NCBI RefSeq assembly: GCF_003385215.1
Contig: NZ_PQHW01000008.1
Span: 1-64,000, forward strand
Length of the DNA stretch: 64,000 bases
Origin: Amycolatopsis thermalba
Lineage (GTDB): Bacteria > Actinomycetota > Actinomycetes > Mycobacteriales > Pseudonocardiaceae
Reading direction: 5' to 3'
In this document: positions 1 through 8,227 of the stretch, piece after piece
Position numbering within the stretch: the stretch's first letter is position 1
Layout of the letters: every line of letters starts with the position of its first letter
Notes under the pieces: model-generated
Database searches by the model: none
What the model was told of the DNA's origin: nothing
Seen by the model: the letters and a program-made list of their open reading frames with translations, nothing else
Made by a program: the position numbers and the translations under genes

Positions 1-339
1 GCCGGCGCCGAGAACGTGGTGACCTGCAAGCTGCCCAGCGATTCGACCACCAGCGGCCGGTCCGTCATCTACTACGAGGGCATGTCGTTCGACGAGTTGA
101 AACCGGGCGTCGAGTCCCAGATGGACGGTTCGGACGGCACCCTCGACGGCACCTGGAGCGGTGCCGGGCTGAGCGGCCGGTACCTGTCGGGCACGGCGAT
201 CGGGATGGGCATCATGCTGTTCGGCGCGGACGACGCCGAGATCTGCGGCCTGCTGGTGTGGATCGACTTCGGCGGGAGCGGCCCGACACCGCAGGAGATG
301 GTCGACTACTTCGAGCAGAGCCTCAAGCCCGGCGCCTGA
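1..339 (+). CDS. C-terminal part of an uncharacterised protein, cut by the window edge
   Basis: The reading frame is open from the first base, so the true start lies outside the window; the first visible possible start is a GTG at 16. The visible 112 residues are rich in Gly, Ser and Asp, have one Cys near the front and one in the middle, and end in a helix-like tail (MVDYFEQSLKPG). I do not recognise the family. The acidic, beta-rich composition would fit the exported domain of a lipoprotein, but no signal is visible. It ends 9 bp before the SARP regulator on the same strand, so the two may be co-transcribed. Confidence 0.6.
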   Translation, partial: AGAENVVTCKLPSDSTTSGRSVIYYEGMSFDELKPGVESQMDGSDGTLDGTWSGAGLSGRYLSGTAIGMGIMLFGADDAEICGLLVWIDFGGSGPTPQEMVDYFEQSLKPGA

Positions 340-348
340 TCTGGAACA

Positions 349-3300
349 GTGGTAGCCGTGCGGGTGGCACTGCTCGGCCCGGTCCGGGCCCAGGCGGACG
401 ACGGCACGCCGATCGACATCGGCGGCCCGCGCCTGCGCATGCTCCTGGCCCGCCTGGCGCTCGACCCCGGCCGCGCGGTCGGCACCGGCGCGCTGATCGA
501 CGGCCTGTGGGGCGCCGACCCGCCCGCGGACGCGGCGAACGCCCTGCAGTCGCTGGTGTCCCGGCTGCGGCGGGCGCTGGGCCGCGCGGGCGCCATCACC
601 TCCGGTTCCGGCGGCTACACCCTCGACGCCGACGTGGACGCCCAGCGGTTCGAGGAGCTGGCCGCCCGCGGACGGCGGGAACTCGCCGCCGGACGCCCCG
701 GCGAGGCCGCCGCGGTCCTCGGCGAAGCGCTCGCGTTGTGGCGCGGCGGCGCGCTGGCCGACGTGCTCGACGCGCCGTTCGCGCAGGCCCCGGTCGCGCG
801 GCTCAATGACCTGCGGATCGCCGCGGTGGAGGACCGCTTCGAGGCCGAGCTGGCGCTCGGGCGGCACGCCGAGGTGCTGGCGGACCTGGACGCCGCCGGG
901 CAGGCGCACCCGCTGCGGGAACGGCTGGCGTCGTTGCGGATGCGGGCGCTGGCCGCGAGCGGCCGCCAGGCCGACGCCCTCGCCGTGTTCGAGCGGATCC
1001 GCGCCACGCTGGCCGAGGAGCTGGGCGTCGACCCGTCGGCCGAACTCCGCGACGCGCACCTGAAGGTCCTGCGCGGCGAGGTCGCGCCGCCGCGCGCCGA
1101 ACCTGCGCTGCCGGTGCGGCTGACCAGTTTCGTCGGCCGGGAGCGGGAACTCGACCAGGTCGCGCGGGCCCTGTCGGCGTCGCGGCTGGTCACGCTCGTC
1201 GGCCCCGGCGGGGCGGGCAAGACCCGGCTGGCGACCGAAGCGGCGGAACGCCACCCGGCGCGCGCGTGGTTCGTCGCGCTCGCGGGTGTGCGCGACGCGG
1301 ACGACGTCCCCGGCGCGATCCTGGGCGCGCTGGGCCCGCTGGACCTGCGGACGACCAGCGCGCCGAAGCTGCCGGTGGACGCGATGTCGCAGATCGTGGC
1401 GCTGCTCGACGGTGGTGACGCGGTGCTGGTGCTGGACAACTGCGAGCACGTGGTCGACACCGTGGCCGACGTGGCCTTCCAGCTGCTGGCCCGGGTGCCC
1501 GGGCTGCGGATCCTGGCCACCAGCCGGGAGCCGCTCGCCATCACCGGTGAGGCGCTGTGCCAGGTCGGGCCGCTGGCGGTCGCCGAGGCGGTGCGGTTGT
1601 TCACCGAACGGGCGGTCGCGGTGCGGCCGGGGTTCGTGCTCGACGAGTCCACTTCGGACGCCGTGGCGGAGATCTGCCGGAGCCTGGACGGGATGCCGCT
1701 CGCGCTGGAACTGGCCGCGGCGCGGCTGCGGTCGATGACGGCGGACCAGATCGCGCGGCGGCTGGACGACCGCTTCCGGCTCCTGAGTTCCGGCAGCCGC
1801 ACCGCGATGCCGCGGCAGCGCACGCTGCGGGCCGTCGTCGAGTGGAGCTGGGACCTGCTGGAGAAGCCGGAGCGGATCCTGGCCCGGCGGCTGTCGGTGT
1901 TCGCCGGTGGCGCCACCGTGGCCGCGGCCGAAGCCGTCTGCGCCGACGAGCTGCTGCCTGCCGAGGACGTGCTGTACGTGCTCGGCTCACTCGTCGAGAA
2001 GTCCATTGTGGACGCGGTCTCGACGGGTGCGGAGCCGCGCTACCGGATGCTGGAGACGATCCGCGCCTACGGCGCCGAGCGGCTCGCCGAGTCCGGCGAA
2101 CGGGACGACGTGGTGCGGCGGTTCACCGGGTTCTTCGCCGATCTGGCCGAGGGGAACGAACCGAAGCTGCGGGGTCACGAGCAGGTCCGCGCGATCGAGA
2201 CCTTCGGCGCCGAGCACGACAACATCGTGGCCGCGGTGCGCCGCGCTCTCGACGACGAGGACGCGGGCACCGCCGCACGACTGGTCCTCGCGACGCTCTG
2301 GTACTGGGTGATCCGCGGGTTCCACGCGGAACCGGTGCCGCTGCTGGGGGAGGTGCTGCGTCACGACGGCCTGCCGGACCACGCTCACGTGTGCCTCACC
2401 GTGATGCACGCGCTCATGACGAGCCAGCCGATCGTGCGCCGGGACGACCTGCCGGAGCTGGCCGACGAGTGCCTGCGCACCGGCGCGGTGCGGCGGTACC
2501 CGATGCTGGCGCTGGCCCTGCCGATGACCTGTTTCCTGGGCGGGCACCGGGATCTCGCCGAACGCGAGGTGCGCCGCGTGCTGGCCGGCTCGGACCCCTG
2601 GGCGATCGCGTGCGCGAGCTGGGCCGAGAGTTTCATGGCCGACCAGGACGGCGATCTGGACCGCAGCGGGCGCGCCCGGGACCGGGGGCTGGCCGGGTTC
2701 CGCGAGTGCGGGGACCGCTGGGGCACCTCGATGACGGTCGCGATGCAGGCGGAGGCGCACTCGCTGCGCGGTAACCACTCCGCGGCCATCGCCGGGTTCG
2801 CGGAGGGCCTGCGGATGGCGCGGGAGCTGTCCTCGGCCGACGACGTGGTGCAGCAGCTGGCCCGGCTGGCGGAGGAGAAGTTCCGGGCCGGGGACGCCGA
2901 GGCGGCCTGGCACGACGTCGCCGAGGCCGAGCGGCTGGTGACGGACAAGGTCGACCGCCGGGCGATGGTGGCGCTGCGGAAGTTCGAACTGGCCCGGCGG
3001 TGCGGTGAGCTGGACGTGGCGCGCGCCGAGCACGCGTGGCTGGCCGCGAACGCGGCACGCGTCCCGTTCCCGATCGACATGGCGGCGGAGCTGGTCGCGA
3101 TCACCGGGGCTTCGCTGCTCGTCACCGAGGGGCGGGCCGCGGAGGCGTGGCCGCTGCTGGCGAATCCGCTGCGCTCGGCGAGCGAACGCAAGGACCTGCC
3201 GGACGTGGCGAAGACGACCGCCGTGATCGCCCGGGTGTACCACGCGGAGGGCGACGCCGAGCGGGCCGCGTGGGCGCTCGGCCTGAGCGAGGCCATCCGC

Positions 3301-3465
3301 GGCGTCTTCGACTCCGGCGACCCGGAGCTGCGCGCGGTGATCGCCGACTTGCGCGAGAAGCTCGGCGCGGACGCGTACGACGAGGCCTACCAGCGGGGCG
3401 CGCGGCTCACCAGCGCGCAGGCGATGGCCGCGATCGGGGCCGCGGTCGCCGAGCGGGCCGGGTGA
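349..3465 (+). CDS. AfsR/SARP-family (BTAD) transcriptional regulator with NB-ARC ATPase and TPR-like tail
   Basis: A 1038-residue multidomain regulator. Residues 1-90 form an OmpR-type winged helix (LLGPVRAQ, then SLVSRLRRALG). A bacterial transcriptional activation domain follows to about 240. An NB-ARC/STAND ATPase begins near 260 with Walker A GPGGAGKT at 285-292 and a Walker B-like LVLDNCEH near 360. From about 600 the protein is helical and TPR-like. Such proteins activate secondary metabolism or stress genes after nucleotide-driven oligomerisation. Start: GTG at 349 is used; GTG at 358 (RVALLGPV) is equally plausible and closer to the domain edge. It converges on the ABC exporter across a strong hairpin. 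Its target is unknown; no biosynthetic cluster is visible. Confidence 0.9.
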   Translation: MVAVRVALLGPVRAQADDGTPIDIGGPRLRMLLARLALDPGRAVGTGALIDGLWGADPPADAANALQSLVSRLRRALGRAGAITSGSGGYTLDADVDAQRFEELAARGRRELAAGRPGEAAAVLGEALALWRGGALADVLDAPFAQAPVARLNDLRIAAVEDRFEAELALGRHAEVLADLDAAGQAHPLRERLASLRMRALAASGRQADALAVFERIRATLAEELGVDPSAELRDAHLKVLRGEVAPPRAEPALPVRLTSFVGRERELDQVARALSASRLVTLVGPGGAGKTRLATEAAERHPARAWFVALAGVRDADDVPGAILGALGPLDLRTTSAPKLPVDAMSQIVALLDGGDAVLVLDNCEHVVDTVADVAFQLLARVPGLRILATSREPLAITGEALCQVGPLAVAEAVRLFTERAVAVRPGFVLDESTSDAVAEICRSLDGMPLALELAAARLRSMTADQIARRLDDRFRLLSSGSRTAMPRQRTLRAVVEWSWDLLEKPERILARRLSVFAGGATVAAAEAVCADELLPAEDVLYVLGSLVEKSIVDAVSTGAEPRYRMLETIRAYGAERLAESGERDDVVRRFTGFFADLAEGNEPKLRGHEQVRAIETFGAEHDNIVAAVRRALDDEDAGTAARLVLATLWYWVIRGFHAEPVPLLGEVLRHDGLPDHAHVCLTVMHALMTSQPIVRRDDLPELADECLRTGAVRRYPMLALALPMTCFLGGHRDLAEREVRRVLAGSDPWAIACASWAESFMADQDGDLDRSGRARDRGLAGFRECGDRWGTSMTVAMQAEAHSLRGNHSAAIAGFAEGLRMARELSSADDVVQQLARLAEEKFRAGDAEAAWHDVAEAERLVTDKVDRRAMVALRKFELARRCGELDVARAEHAWLAANAARVPFPIDMAAELVAITGASLLVTEGRAAEAWPLLANPLRSASERKDLPDVAKTTAVIARVYHAEGDAERAAWALGLSEAIRGVFDSGDPELRAVIADLREKLGADAYDEAYQRGARLTSAQAMAAIGAAVAERAG

Positions 3466-3500
3466 CGGGTCTCCGCCGGCGCCCGTCGGCGGAGACCCGT
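3465..3500. terminator. Bidirectional hairpin between convergent genes
   Basis: A perfect 14-bp inverted repeat (3465-3478 and 3487-3500, beginning ACGGGTCTCCGCCG) with an 8-nt loop starts at the stop codon of the SARP gene and ends 6 bp before the stop of the opposing ABC permease. There is no long T-run, as is usual in actinomycetes. Position and symmetry suggest termination from both sides. Confidence 0.75.
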
Positions 3501-3505
3501 GCGGA

Positions 3506-4300
3506 TCAGACGACCCGGCGGCGGTAGGCGCGCATCGCCAGCGGGAAGAACACCGCGACGATCCCCGCCATCCAGGCCAGCGCGCCCAGCAGCGGACCGG
3601 TGACCGGGCCGCCGTTCAGCAGGCTGCGCATCGTTTCGGTCAGCAGGCTCACCGGGCTGATGTCCGACCACGCGCGCAGCCAGCCGGGCATGGTGTCGGA
3701 CGGGACGAACACGTTGCTGCCGAAGGTGATCGGCATCATGATCGCGACCATCACGCCCTGCACGGCCCCCGGGCTGCGCATCAGCATCCCGACGAACACC
3801 GCGATCCAGCAGAAGCACAACCCGGCCAGCAGCAGCAACGCGACGGCCACCACCAGCGAACCCGGATCGGTGTGCAGCCGGTATCCCATGATCGTGCCGG
3901 CGACCAGCAGCACCGCGAGCGCCACCGCGTACCGCACGACGTCCGACACCACCGCGCCGATCAGCGGCGCGGACCGGGCGATCGGCATGGCGCGGAACCG
4001 GTCGAACACGCCCTTGGTGACGTCGGTGTTGAGCGACGTCCCGGTCGCCATGCTCGCGAACACCGTGTTCTGCACCATCAGGCCGGGCACCAGGATCTGC
4101 AGGTAGGCGCTCGTGCTGCCGGCGATCGCGCCGCCGAACAGGTAGCCGAACATGAGCAGGAACAGGATCGGTTGCAGCGTCACGTCGGCCAGCTGCTCCG
4201 GGTTCTTGCGGATCTTCAGCACGCCCCGCCAGGCCAGGGTGAACCCGTCCTGCAGGGCTTTGCCCGGGCTGATGCGCCGGGGCAGGTCGAGCGTGGTCAC
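3506..4300 (-). CDS. ABC-2 type permease of a DrrAB-like drug exporter
   Basis: A 264-residue polytopic membrane protein of the ABC-2 family with about six hydrophobic segments. The family pattern (QPILFLLMFGYLFGG; LVPGLMVQNTVF; the loop FDRFRAMPIARSAP; SDISPVSLLTETMRSLLNGG) matches DrrB-type permeases. It would form the membrane channel exporting a hydrophobic compound or antibiotic using the ATPase encoded just upstream. Its ATG overlaps the stop of the ATPase gene by 4 bp (ATGA), so the two are translationally coupled. The substrate cannot be told from the sequence. Confidence 0.9.
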   Translation of the reverse strand: MTTLDLPRRISPGKALQDGFTLAWRGVLKIRKNPEQLADVTLQPILFLLMFGYLFGGAIAGSTSAYLQILVPGLMVQNTVFASMATGTSLNTDVTKGVFDRFRAMPIARSAPLIGAVVSDVVRYAVALAVLLVAGTIMGYRLHTDPGSLVVAVALLLLAGLCFCWIAVFVGMLMRSPGAVQGVMVAIMMPITFGSNVFVPSDTMPGWLRAWSDISPVSLLTETMRSLLNGGPVTGPLLGALAWMAGIVAVFFPLAMRAYRRRVV

Positions 4301-5262
4301 ACCAGGCTCCCTTCACGGGCCGGTTCTTCGGCGGGCTTCCCGGTCAGCGCCAGGAAGACCTCGTCGAGGCTGGGCAGGCGCAGCGCGAGTTCGTCGGCGG
4401 TGATGCCGGCTTCGTCCAGTTTGCGGACCAAAGTGGACATCAGGACCGGATCGCCCACCGGTGCGGTCAGCAAGCCGACATCGGTGTCGCGCGCGGGTTC
4501 GAACCCGGTCAGATCGGTCAGGATCCTCGCCACGGCGTCGAAATCGCTCCGCGAGCTCGGCCGCACCTGCACGGTCTGCCCGCCCACGCGGCGCTTCAGC
4601 TCGTCCGGGCGGCCCTCCGCGACCACCCGCCCGTGGTCGATCACCGTGATCGTGTCCGCGAGCTGGTCGGCCTCGTCCAGGTACTGCGTGGTCAGCAGCA
4701 CGGTCGCGCCGTCGTCGACGAGCCGCCGCACCACCTGCCACACCTCGTTGCGCGCGTGCGGGTCCAGCCCGGTGGTCGGCTCGTCGAGGTAGAGCAGCTT
4801 CGGGCGGCCGACCAGGCTCGCGGCCAGGTCCAGCCGCCGCCGCATACCGCCCGAGTACGTTTTCACCGCGCGGGCGGCGGCGTCGGTCAGCTCGAACTGC
4901 TCCAGCAACTCCGCCGCGCGCGCCTTCGCATCGGCCCGGCCGAGCCCGAGCAACCGGCCCAGCAGCACCAGGTTCTCGGTGCCGGACAGGTCCTCGTCCA
5001 CCGACGCGTACTGCCCGGTCAGGCCGATCAACCCGCGCACCCGCACCGCGTCGCGCACGACGTCGTAGCCGCCGACGGTCGCGTGACCGGCGTCCGGCCG
5101 CAGCAGCGTCGCCAAAATCCGCACCGTGGTGGTCTTGCCTGCCCCGTTCGGGCCGAGCACGCCGACCACCTTGCCGGTCGGCACCTCCAGGTCGACCCCG
5201 TTCAGCGCGGTGGTGTTCCCGAACCGTTTCACCAGGCCCTCAGCCTGGATCGCCAAGGTCAT
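4297..5262 (-). CDS. DrrA-type ABC transporter ATP-binding protein
   Basis: A 321-residue ATPase with Walker A GPNGAGKT (37-44), Q-loop near Q84, signature YSGGMRRR (136-143) and Walker B LLYLDEP (156-162). The C-terminal extension of about 100 residues (VQVRPSSRSDFDAVARIL; LPSLDEVFLALTG) is typical of daunorubicin-resistance DrrA proteins. The ATG is preceded by an AGGAGGA-like ribosome site (upstream plus strand reads TCCTCCTCC). It is the first gene of a two-gene exporter operon. The next gene upstream (EEP hydrolase) diverges, leaving about 100 bp for both promoters. Confidence 0.93.
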   Translation of the reverse strand: MTLAIQAEGLVKRFGNTTALNGVDLEVPTGKVVGVLGPNGAGKTTTVRILATLLRPDAGHATVGGYDVVRDAVRVRGLIGLTGQYASVDEDLSGTENLVLLGRLLGLGRADAKARAAELLEQFELTDAAARAVKTYSGGMRRRLDLAASLVGRPKLLYLDEPTTGLDPHARNEVWQVVRRLVDDGATVLLTTQYLDEADQLADTITVIDHGRVVAEGRPDELKRRVGGQTVQVRPSSRSDFDAVARILTDLTGFEPARDTDVGLLTAPVGDPVLMSTLVRKLDEAGITADELALRLPSLDEVFLALTGKPAEEPAREGSLV

Positions 5263-5366
5263 GACATCCTCCTCCTGTGTCGGAACCGACTCTTCCGGGG
5301 GAACCTGACAGCGCGCGCACAGCCGGCTGTCAGCCGCCGCCGAGGCGTGACAGGAAGACTGGGCGC

Positions 5367-6284
5367 ATGGTGTTCTTCGCCGTCCTCGCCGCGGTCTTCG
5401 TGGTGTTCGCGGTGATGCGCCTGTCCGGCGTCGACGGCGGGCGGCTGACCGCGTCGCTGATCGCGCTGACGCCGTACTGGATCGTGTGCGGCCTGGTGCT
5501 CGCGGCGCTCACCCTCGCGCTCCGGCACTGGTGGATCGGCGGGGTCGTGCTGGTGCTCGCCCTGGTGCTGGGCGGCGTGGTGGTGCCGCGCGCGTTTTCC
5601 TCGGCCCAGCCGCAGGTGCACGGGCGGACGCTGCACGTGATGTCGTCGAACATGTACTACGGCGAGGCCGATCCGCAAACCCTCGTGCGGCTGGTGCGGG
5701 AGAACCAGGTCGACGTGCTGAACCTGCTGGAGCTGACGCCACAGGGGGTGACGGCGCTGGAGGCGGCCGGGCTGTTCGAGCTGCTGCCGTACCGGGTGCT
5801 GGAGCCGGCGCGGCGCGGTGCCGGGTCAGGGTTGTTGTCCCGGTATCCGGTCACGCAGTTGTCGCTGGCCGGGCCGTCGATCTTCGCGCAGCCGAGCGCG
5901 CGCGTGGACCTCGGCGGCGGGGTGTCGGTCGAGGTCGTGGCGGTGCACCCGACGGCGCCGGTCGCCGACGCGGGGGCGTGGAAGTCGGAGATCGCGGGAC
6001 TGCCGCACCCCGATCCGGACGGCCCGGTGCGCATCCTCGCGGGCGATTTCAACGCCACGCTCGACCACGGAACGCTGCGGGACCTGATCGCGACCGGCTA
6101 CACGGACGCGGGCGACGCGATGGGTGAGGGCTTCACGTCGACCTGGCCGTCGAAACTGTTCCCACCGCCGGTCACGATCGACCACGTGCTGGTCGACCAG
6201 CGGGCCGCGGTCACCGCCTACCGCGTGTTCCCGATGCCGAACTCCGACCACAAGGCCGTGTTCGCGTCGATCACACTCCCGTGA
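5367..6284 (+). CDS. Membrane-anchored endonuclease/exonuclease/phosphatase (EEP) family protein
   Basis: Two to three N-terminal membrane segments (residues about 1-75) are followed by an extracytoplasmic EEP fold. EEP signatures are visible: SSNMYYG with a downstream NLLELT (metal-binding Asn and Glu), AGDFNATLD, and the C-terminal IDHVLVD and SDHKAVF (catalytic Asp-His). Start: ATG at 5367 with AGGAAG 9 nt upstream; the frame is open further upstream but without a better start. The enzyme probably hydrolyses a phosphodiester or phosphomonoester outside the membrane. The gene end overlaps the opposing LysR gene by 14 bp. Confidence 0.85.
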   Translation: MVFFAVLAAVFVVFAVMRLSGVDGGRLTASLIALTPYWIVCGLVLAALTLALRHWWIGGVVLVLALVLGGVVVPRAFSSAQPQVHGRTLHVMSSNMYYGEADPQTLVRLVRENQVDVLNLLELTPQGVTALEAAGLFELLPYRVLEPARRGAGSGLLSRYPVTQLSLAGPSIFAQPSARVDLGGGVSVEVVAVHPTAPVADAGAWKSEIAGLPHPDPDGPVRILAGDFNATLDHGTLRDLIATGYTDAGDAMGEGFTSTWPSKLFPPPVTIDHVLVDQRAAVTAYRVFPMPNSDHKAVFASITLP

Positions 6285-7137
6285 GCTGCGCGTGCCGGAC
6301 GAACCGCGCCACGTCCGGGGACGTCGCGGTGGCCGCCCACACGACGTGCAGCTCGCTGGGTGACAACCCGCTGACCGGCACCACGCTGATGCCCGTGAGC
6401 GGCAGCTCCGGCAGCAGCGTCCGGGGCACGAACCCGACCGCCTGACCGAGCCGGACCGCGCTCGCGTACTCGGCGCCGTTGCGCACCAACGGGCCGGGCC
6501 GCCACTCGTACGCGACCCGGTCGGTGCCGGTCCAGTACGCCGTCTCCGCGGCTGGCATGCCGACCCACCGCGGGAACGCCTCGCCCGCCAGTTCGGCCCG
6601 GTCGACCGACTCCCGGCCGGCGAGCGGGTGCGACCGCGGCAGCAGGGCGACCCGCTCGTCGATCCGCACCGGATCGCTGTCCAGGCCCCGGCTCTCGAAC
6701 GGGACGCGCAGCAAACCCACGTCGGCCGCCCCGGTGCGCAGCTCGTCCGCCTGGACCTGCCAGTCGGCCACGGTCGCGACGGCGTGCGGTTCGTACTGCT
6801 CGTTGTAGGAGTCGACGAGTCCCTGGAGCGTGGCCACGTCACAGGCCCGCGCGGTCACCCGCAGCCGCGGTCCGTCCTGCCCGAACCGCGCCACCCGGGC
6901 GATCGCCGCGCGGGCGTACTCGTCGATACCGCGGGCGTCCTCGGCGAGCATCCGCCCGGCGGCGGTCAGCTCCGCGCCCCGGTGCCCGCGGGCGAACAGC
7001 GCGGTCCCGACCCCGTCTTCGAGGGCCCGGATCGCGCGCGACAGCGCCGGCTGCGTCATGCCGAGACGCTGCGCGGCCGCGGTGAAGGTGCCCTCGGTGG
7101 CGACGGCGAGGAAATACCGCAGGTGCTTCAGATCCAC
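6271..7137 (-). CDS. LysR-family transcriptional regulator
   Basis: A 288-residue LysR protein: winged helix at residues 1-60 (LKHLRYFLAVATEGTF, AAQRLGMTQPALSRAI) and a two-lobed effector-binding domain from about 90. GTG at 7137 is chosen because the canonical LysR start motif follows at once; upstream codons are open but unlike the family. It diverges from an SDR gene at 7224, the usual LysR-target layout, with a perfect palindrome between them. It probably controls that SDR and itself. The effector is unknown. Confidence 0.9.
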   Translation of the reverse strand: MDLKHLRYFLAVATEGTFTAAAQRLGMTQPALSRAIRALEDGVGTALFARGHRGAELTAAGRMLAEDARGIDEYARAAIARVARFGQDGPRLRVTARACDVATLQGLVDSYNEQYEPHAVATVADWQVQADELRTGAADVGLLRVPFESRGLDSDPVRIDERVALLPRSHPLAGRESVDRAELAGEAFPRWVGMPAAETAYWTGTDRVAYEWRPGPLVRNGAEYASAVRLGQAVGFVPRTLLPELPLTGISVVPVSGLSPSELHVVWAATATSPDVARFVRHAQLTGV

Positions 7138-7149
7138 TCCGACAGGCTG

Positions 7150-7168
7150 CCATGCCGGCCCGGCATGG
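7150..7168. promoter_or_regulatory. 19-bp perfect palindrome between lysR-type gene and SDR gene
   Basis: CCATGCCGG-C-CCGGCATGG is a 9-bp arm, 1-nt centre inverted repeat in the 86-bp divergent intergenic region, 13 bp from the LysR start and 56 bp from the SDR start. LysR proteins bind dyads in this position, so this is the likely operator. It lacks the classical T-N11-A form, so another regulator is possible. Confidence 0.5.
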
Positions 7169-7223
7169 ACCCATGTTCGCGGGGCTTTGGACGGATTCCC
7201 GCCAGTCGGCTGAGCTGAACGGC

Positions 7224-8057
7224 ATGACACAGAAGGCAATCGTGACGGCGGGCACCCGGGGACTCGGCTTCGAGGTGGCGCGGCAACTCGCGCGGCGGGA
7301 CCACGACGTGACGATCATCGGACGGGACCCGGAACACGGCGAGGCGGCGGCGCGGACCATCGGCGGCCGGTTCGTCCAGGCCGACCTCTCGGTGCTGGCG
7401 GAGGTGCGCGCGCTCGGTGAGTTGCTCGCCGCGGCGGGACCGTGGCAGCTGCTGGTGAACAACGTGGGCGGTATGTGGTCGAAGCGCTGGGAGACGGCCG
7501 ACGGCCTCGAAGCCAGCTTCGCGGTGAACCACCTCTCGCCGCTGGTGCTGACCGAAGCGCTGCTGGACTCACTCCGAGCCGGCGCCCCCAGCCGGATCGT
7601 CGACGTGACCTCGTCGTCGATCCAGGCCGCGCTGCTCGCCGGGACCCCGTCATACGCGGAGGTCGAGCCCAGCGAGTACTACGGCATGGCGGTGTCCGGG
7701 CGGGCGAAGCTCGCGCACCTGGCCTACAACCGGGAACTGGCGCAGCGGCTGCGCGGCAGTGGGATCTCGGTCCGCGCGGCCGACCCGGGCCCGGCGGCGA
7801 CGCCGAACGCCGCCGAGATGACCCCGGAGATGCTGCCGCCTGCCCTGCGCCCGCAGTGGGCGCAGATCCAGGAGGCGGTGCGGCGCCCGGTCGCGGAGGC
7901 CGCTCGGTCGGTCGTGCTCGCGGCGACCGATCCGTCCCTGCCGAGCGGGACCGTGCTCGACGCGGAGGGCAAGCCGTCGGAGGAGTTGACCGGGGCCCTC
8001 ACCGACGATCTGGTGGCGGCCGCCCGTGACCTGACCGAGCGCGTCCTGAAGCAGTAG
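7224..8057 (+). CDS. Short-chain dehydrogenase-like protein with Ser at the catalytic Tyr position
   Basis: A 277-residue SDR. The N-terminal dinucleotide motif is TAGTRGLG, with NNVG at the usual place and the catalytic-Ser strand IVDVTSSS. Where family members read YxxxK before the LA-L helix, this protein reads SGRAK (residues SGRAKLAHLAY), so the Lys is kept but the Tyr is Ser. The nearest Tyr pair (EYY) is seven to eight residues earlier. It could use a shifted Tyr, catalyse something else, or be a non-catalytic sensor. ATG at 7224 follows the divergent promoter region shared with LysR. It is followed by a hairpin terminator. Confidence 0.85.
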   Translation: MTQKAIVTAGTRGLGFEVARQLARRDHDVTIIGRDPEHGEAAARTIGGRFVQADLSVLAEVRALGELLAAAGPWQLLVNNVGGMWSKRWETADGLEASFAVNHLSPLVLTEALLDSLRAGAPSRIVDVTSSSIQAALLAGTPSYAEVEPSEYYGMAVSGRAKLAHLAYNRELAQRLRGSGISVRAADPGPAATPNAAEMTPEMLPPALRPQWAQIQEAVRRPVAEAARSVVLAATDPSLPSGTVLDAEGKPSEELTGALTDDLVAAARDLTERVLKQ

Positions 8058-8064
8058 CGGCGCG

Positions 8065-8108
8065 TACCGGATCCGGCCGTTCGGGGGGCGTGACGGCCGG
8101 ATCCGGTA
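8065..8108. terminator. Bidirectional hairpin between SDR and FAD monooxygenase genes
   Basis: A perfect 15-bp inverted repeat (TACCGGATCCGGCCG at 8065-8079 pairing with 8094-8108) with a 14-nt loop lies 7 bp after the SDR stop in the 170-bp convergent gap. I see no gene in the rest of the gap. Confidence 0.75.
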
Positions 8109-8227
8109 TGCCGGACGACTGCGAGGAGCACGGTGGCGCCCGTGCGGCCGCAGCCGTCTGGTTAGAGGGGCCGACGGGCCCCACGGGACGCGTGGAACCC
8201 TCATGTTCACCGGATCGAGTGGTCCGG

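Noticed and set aside
349-5262. Antibiotic biosynthetic cluster around the SARP regulator and DrrAB exporter
   Set aside because: No synthase, synthetase or tailoring cluster adjoins. The two units are convergent and separated by a terminator.
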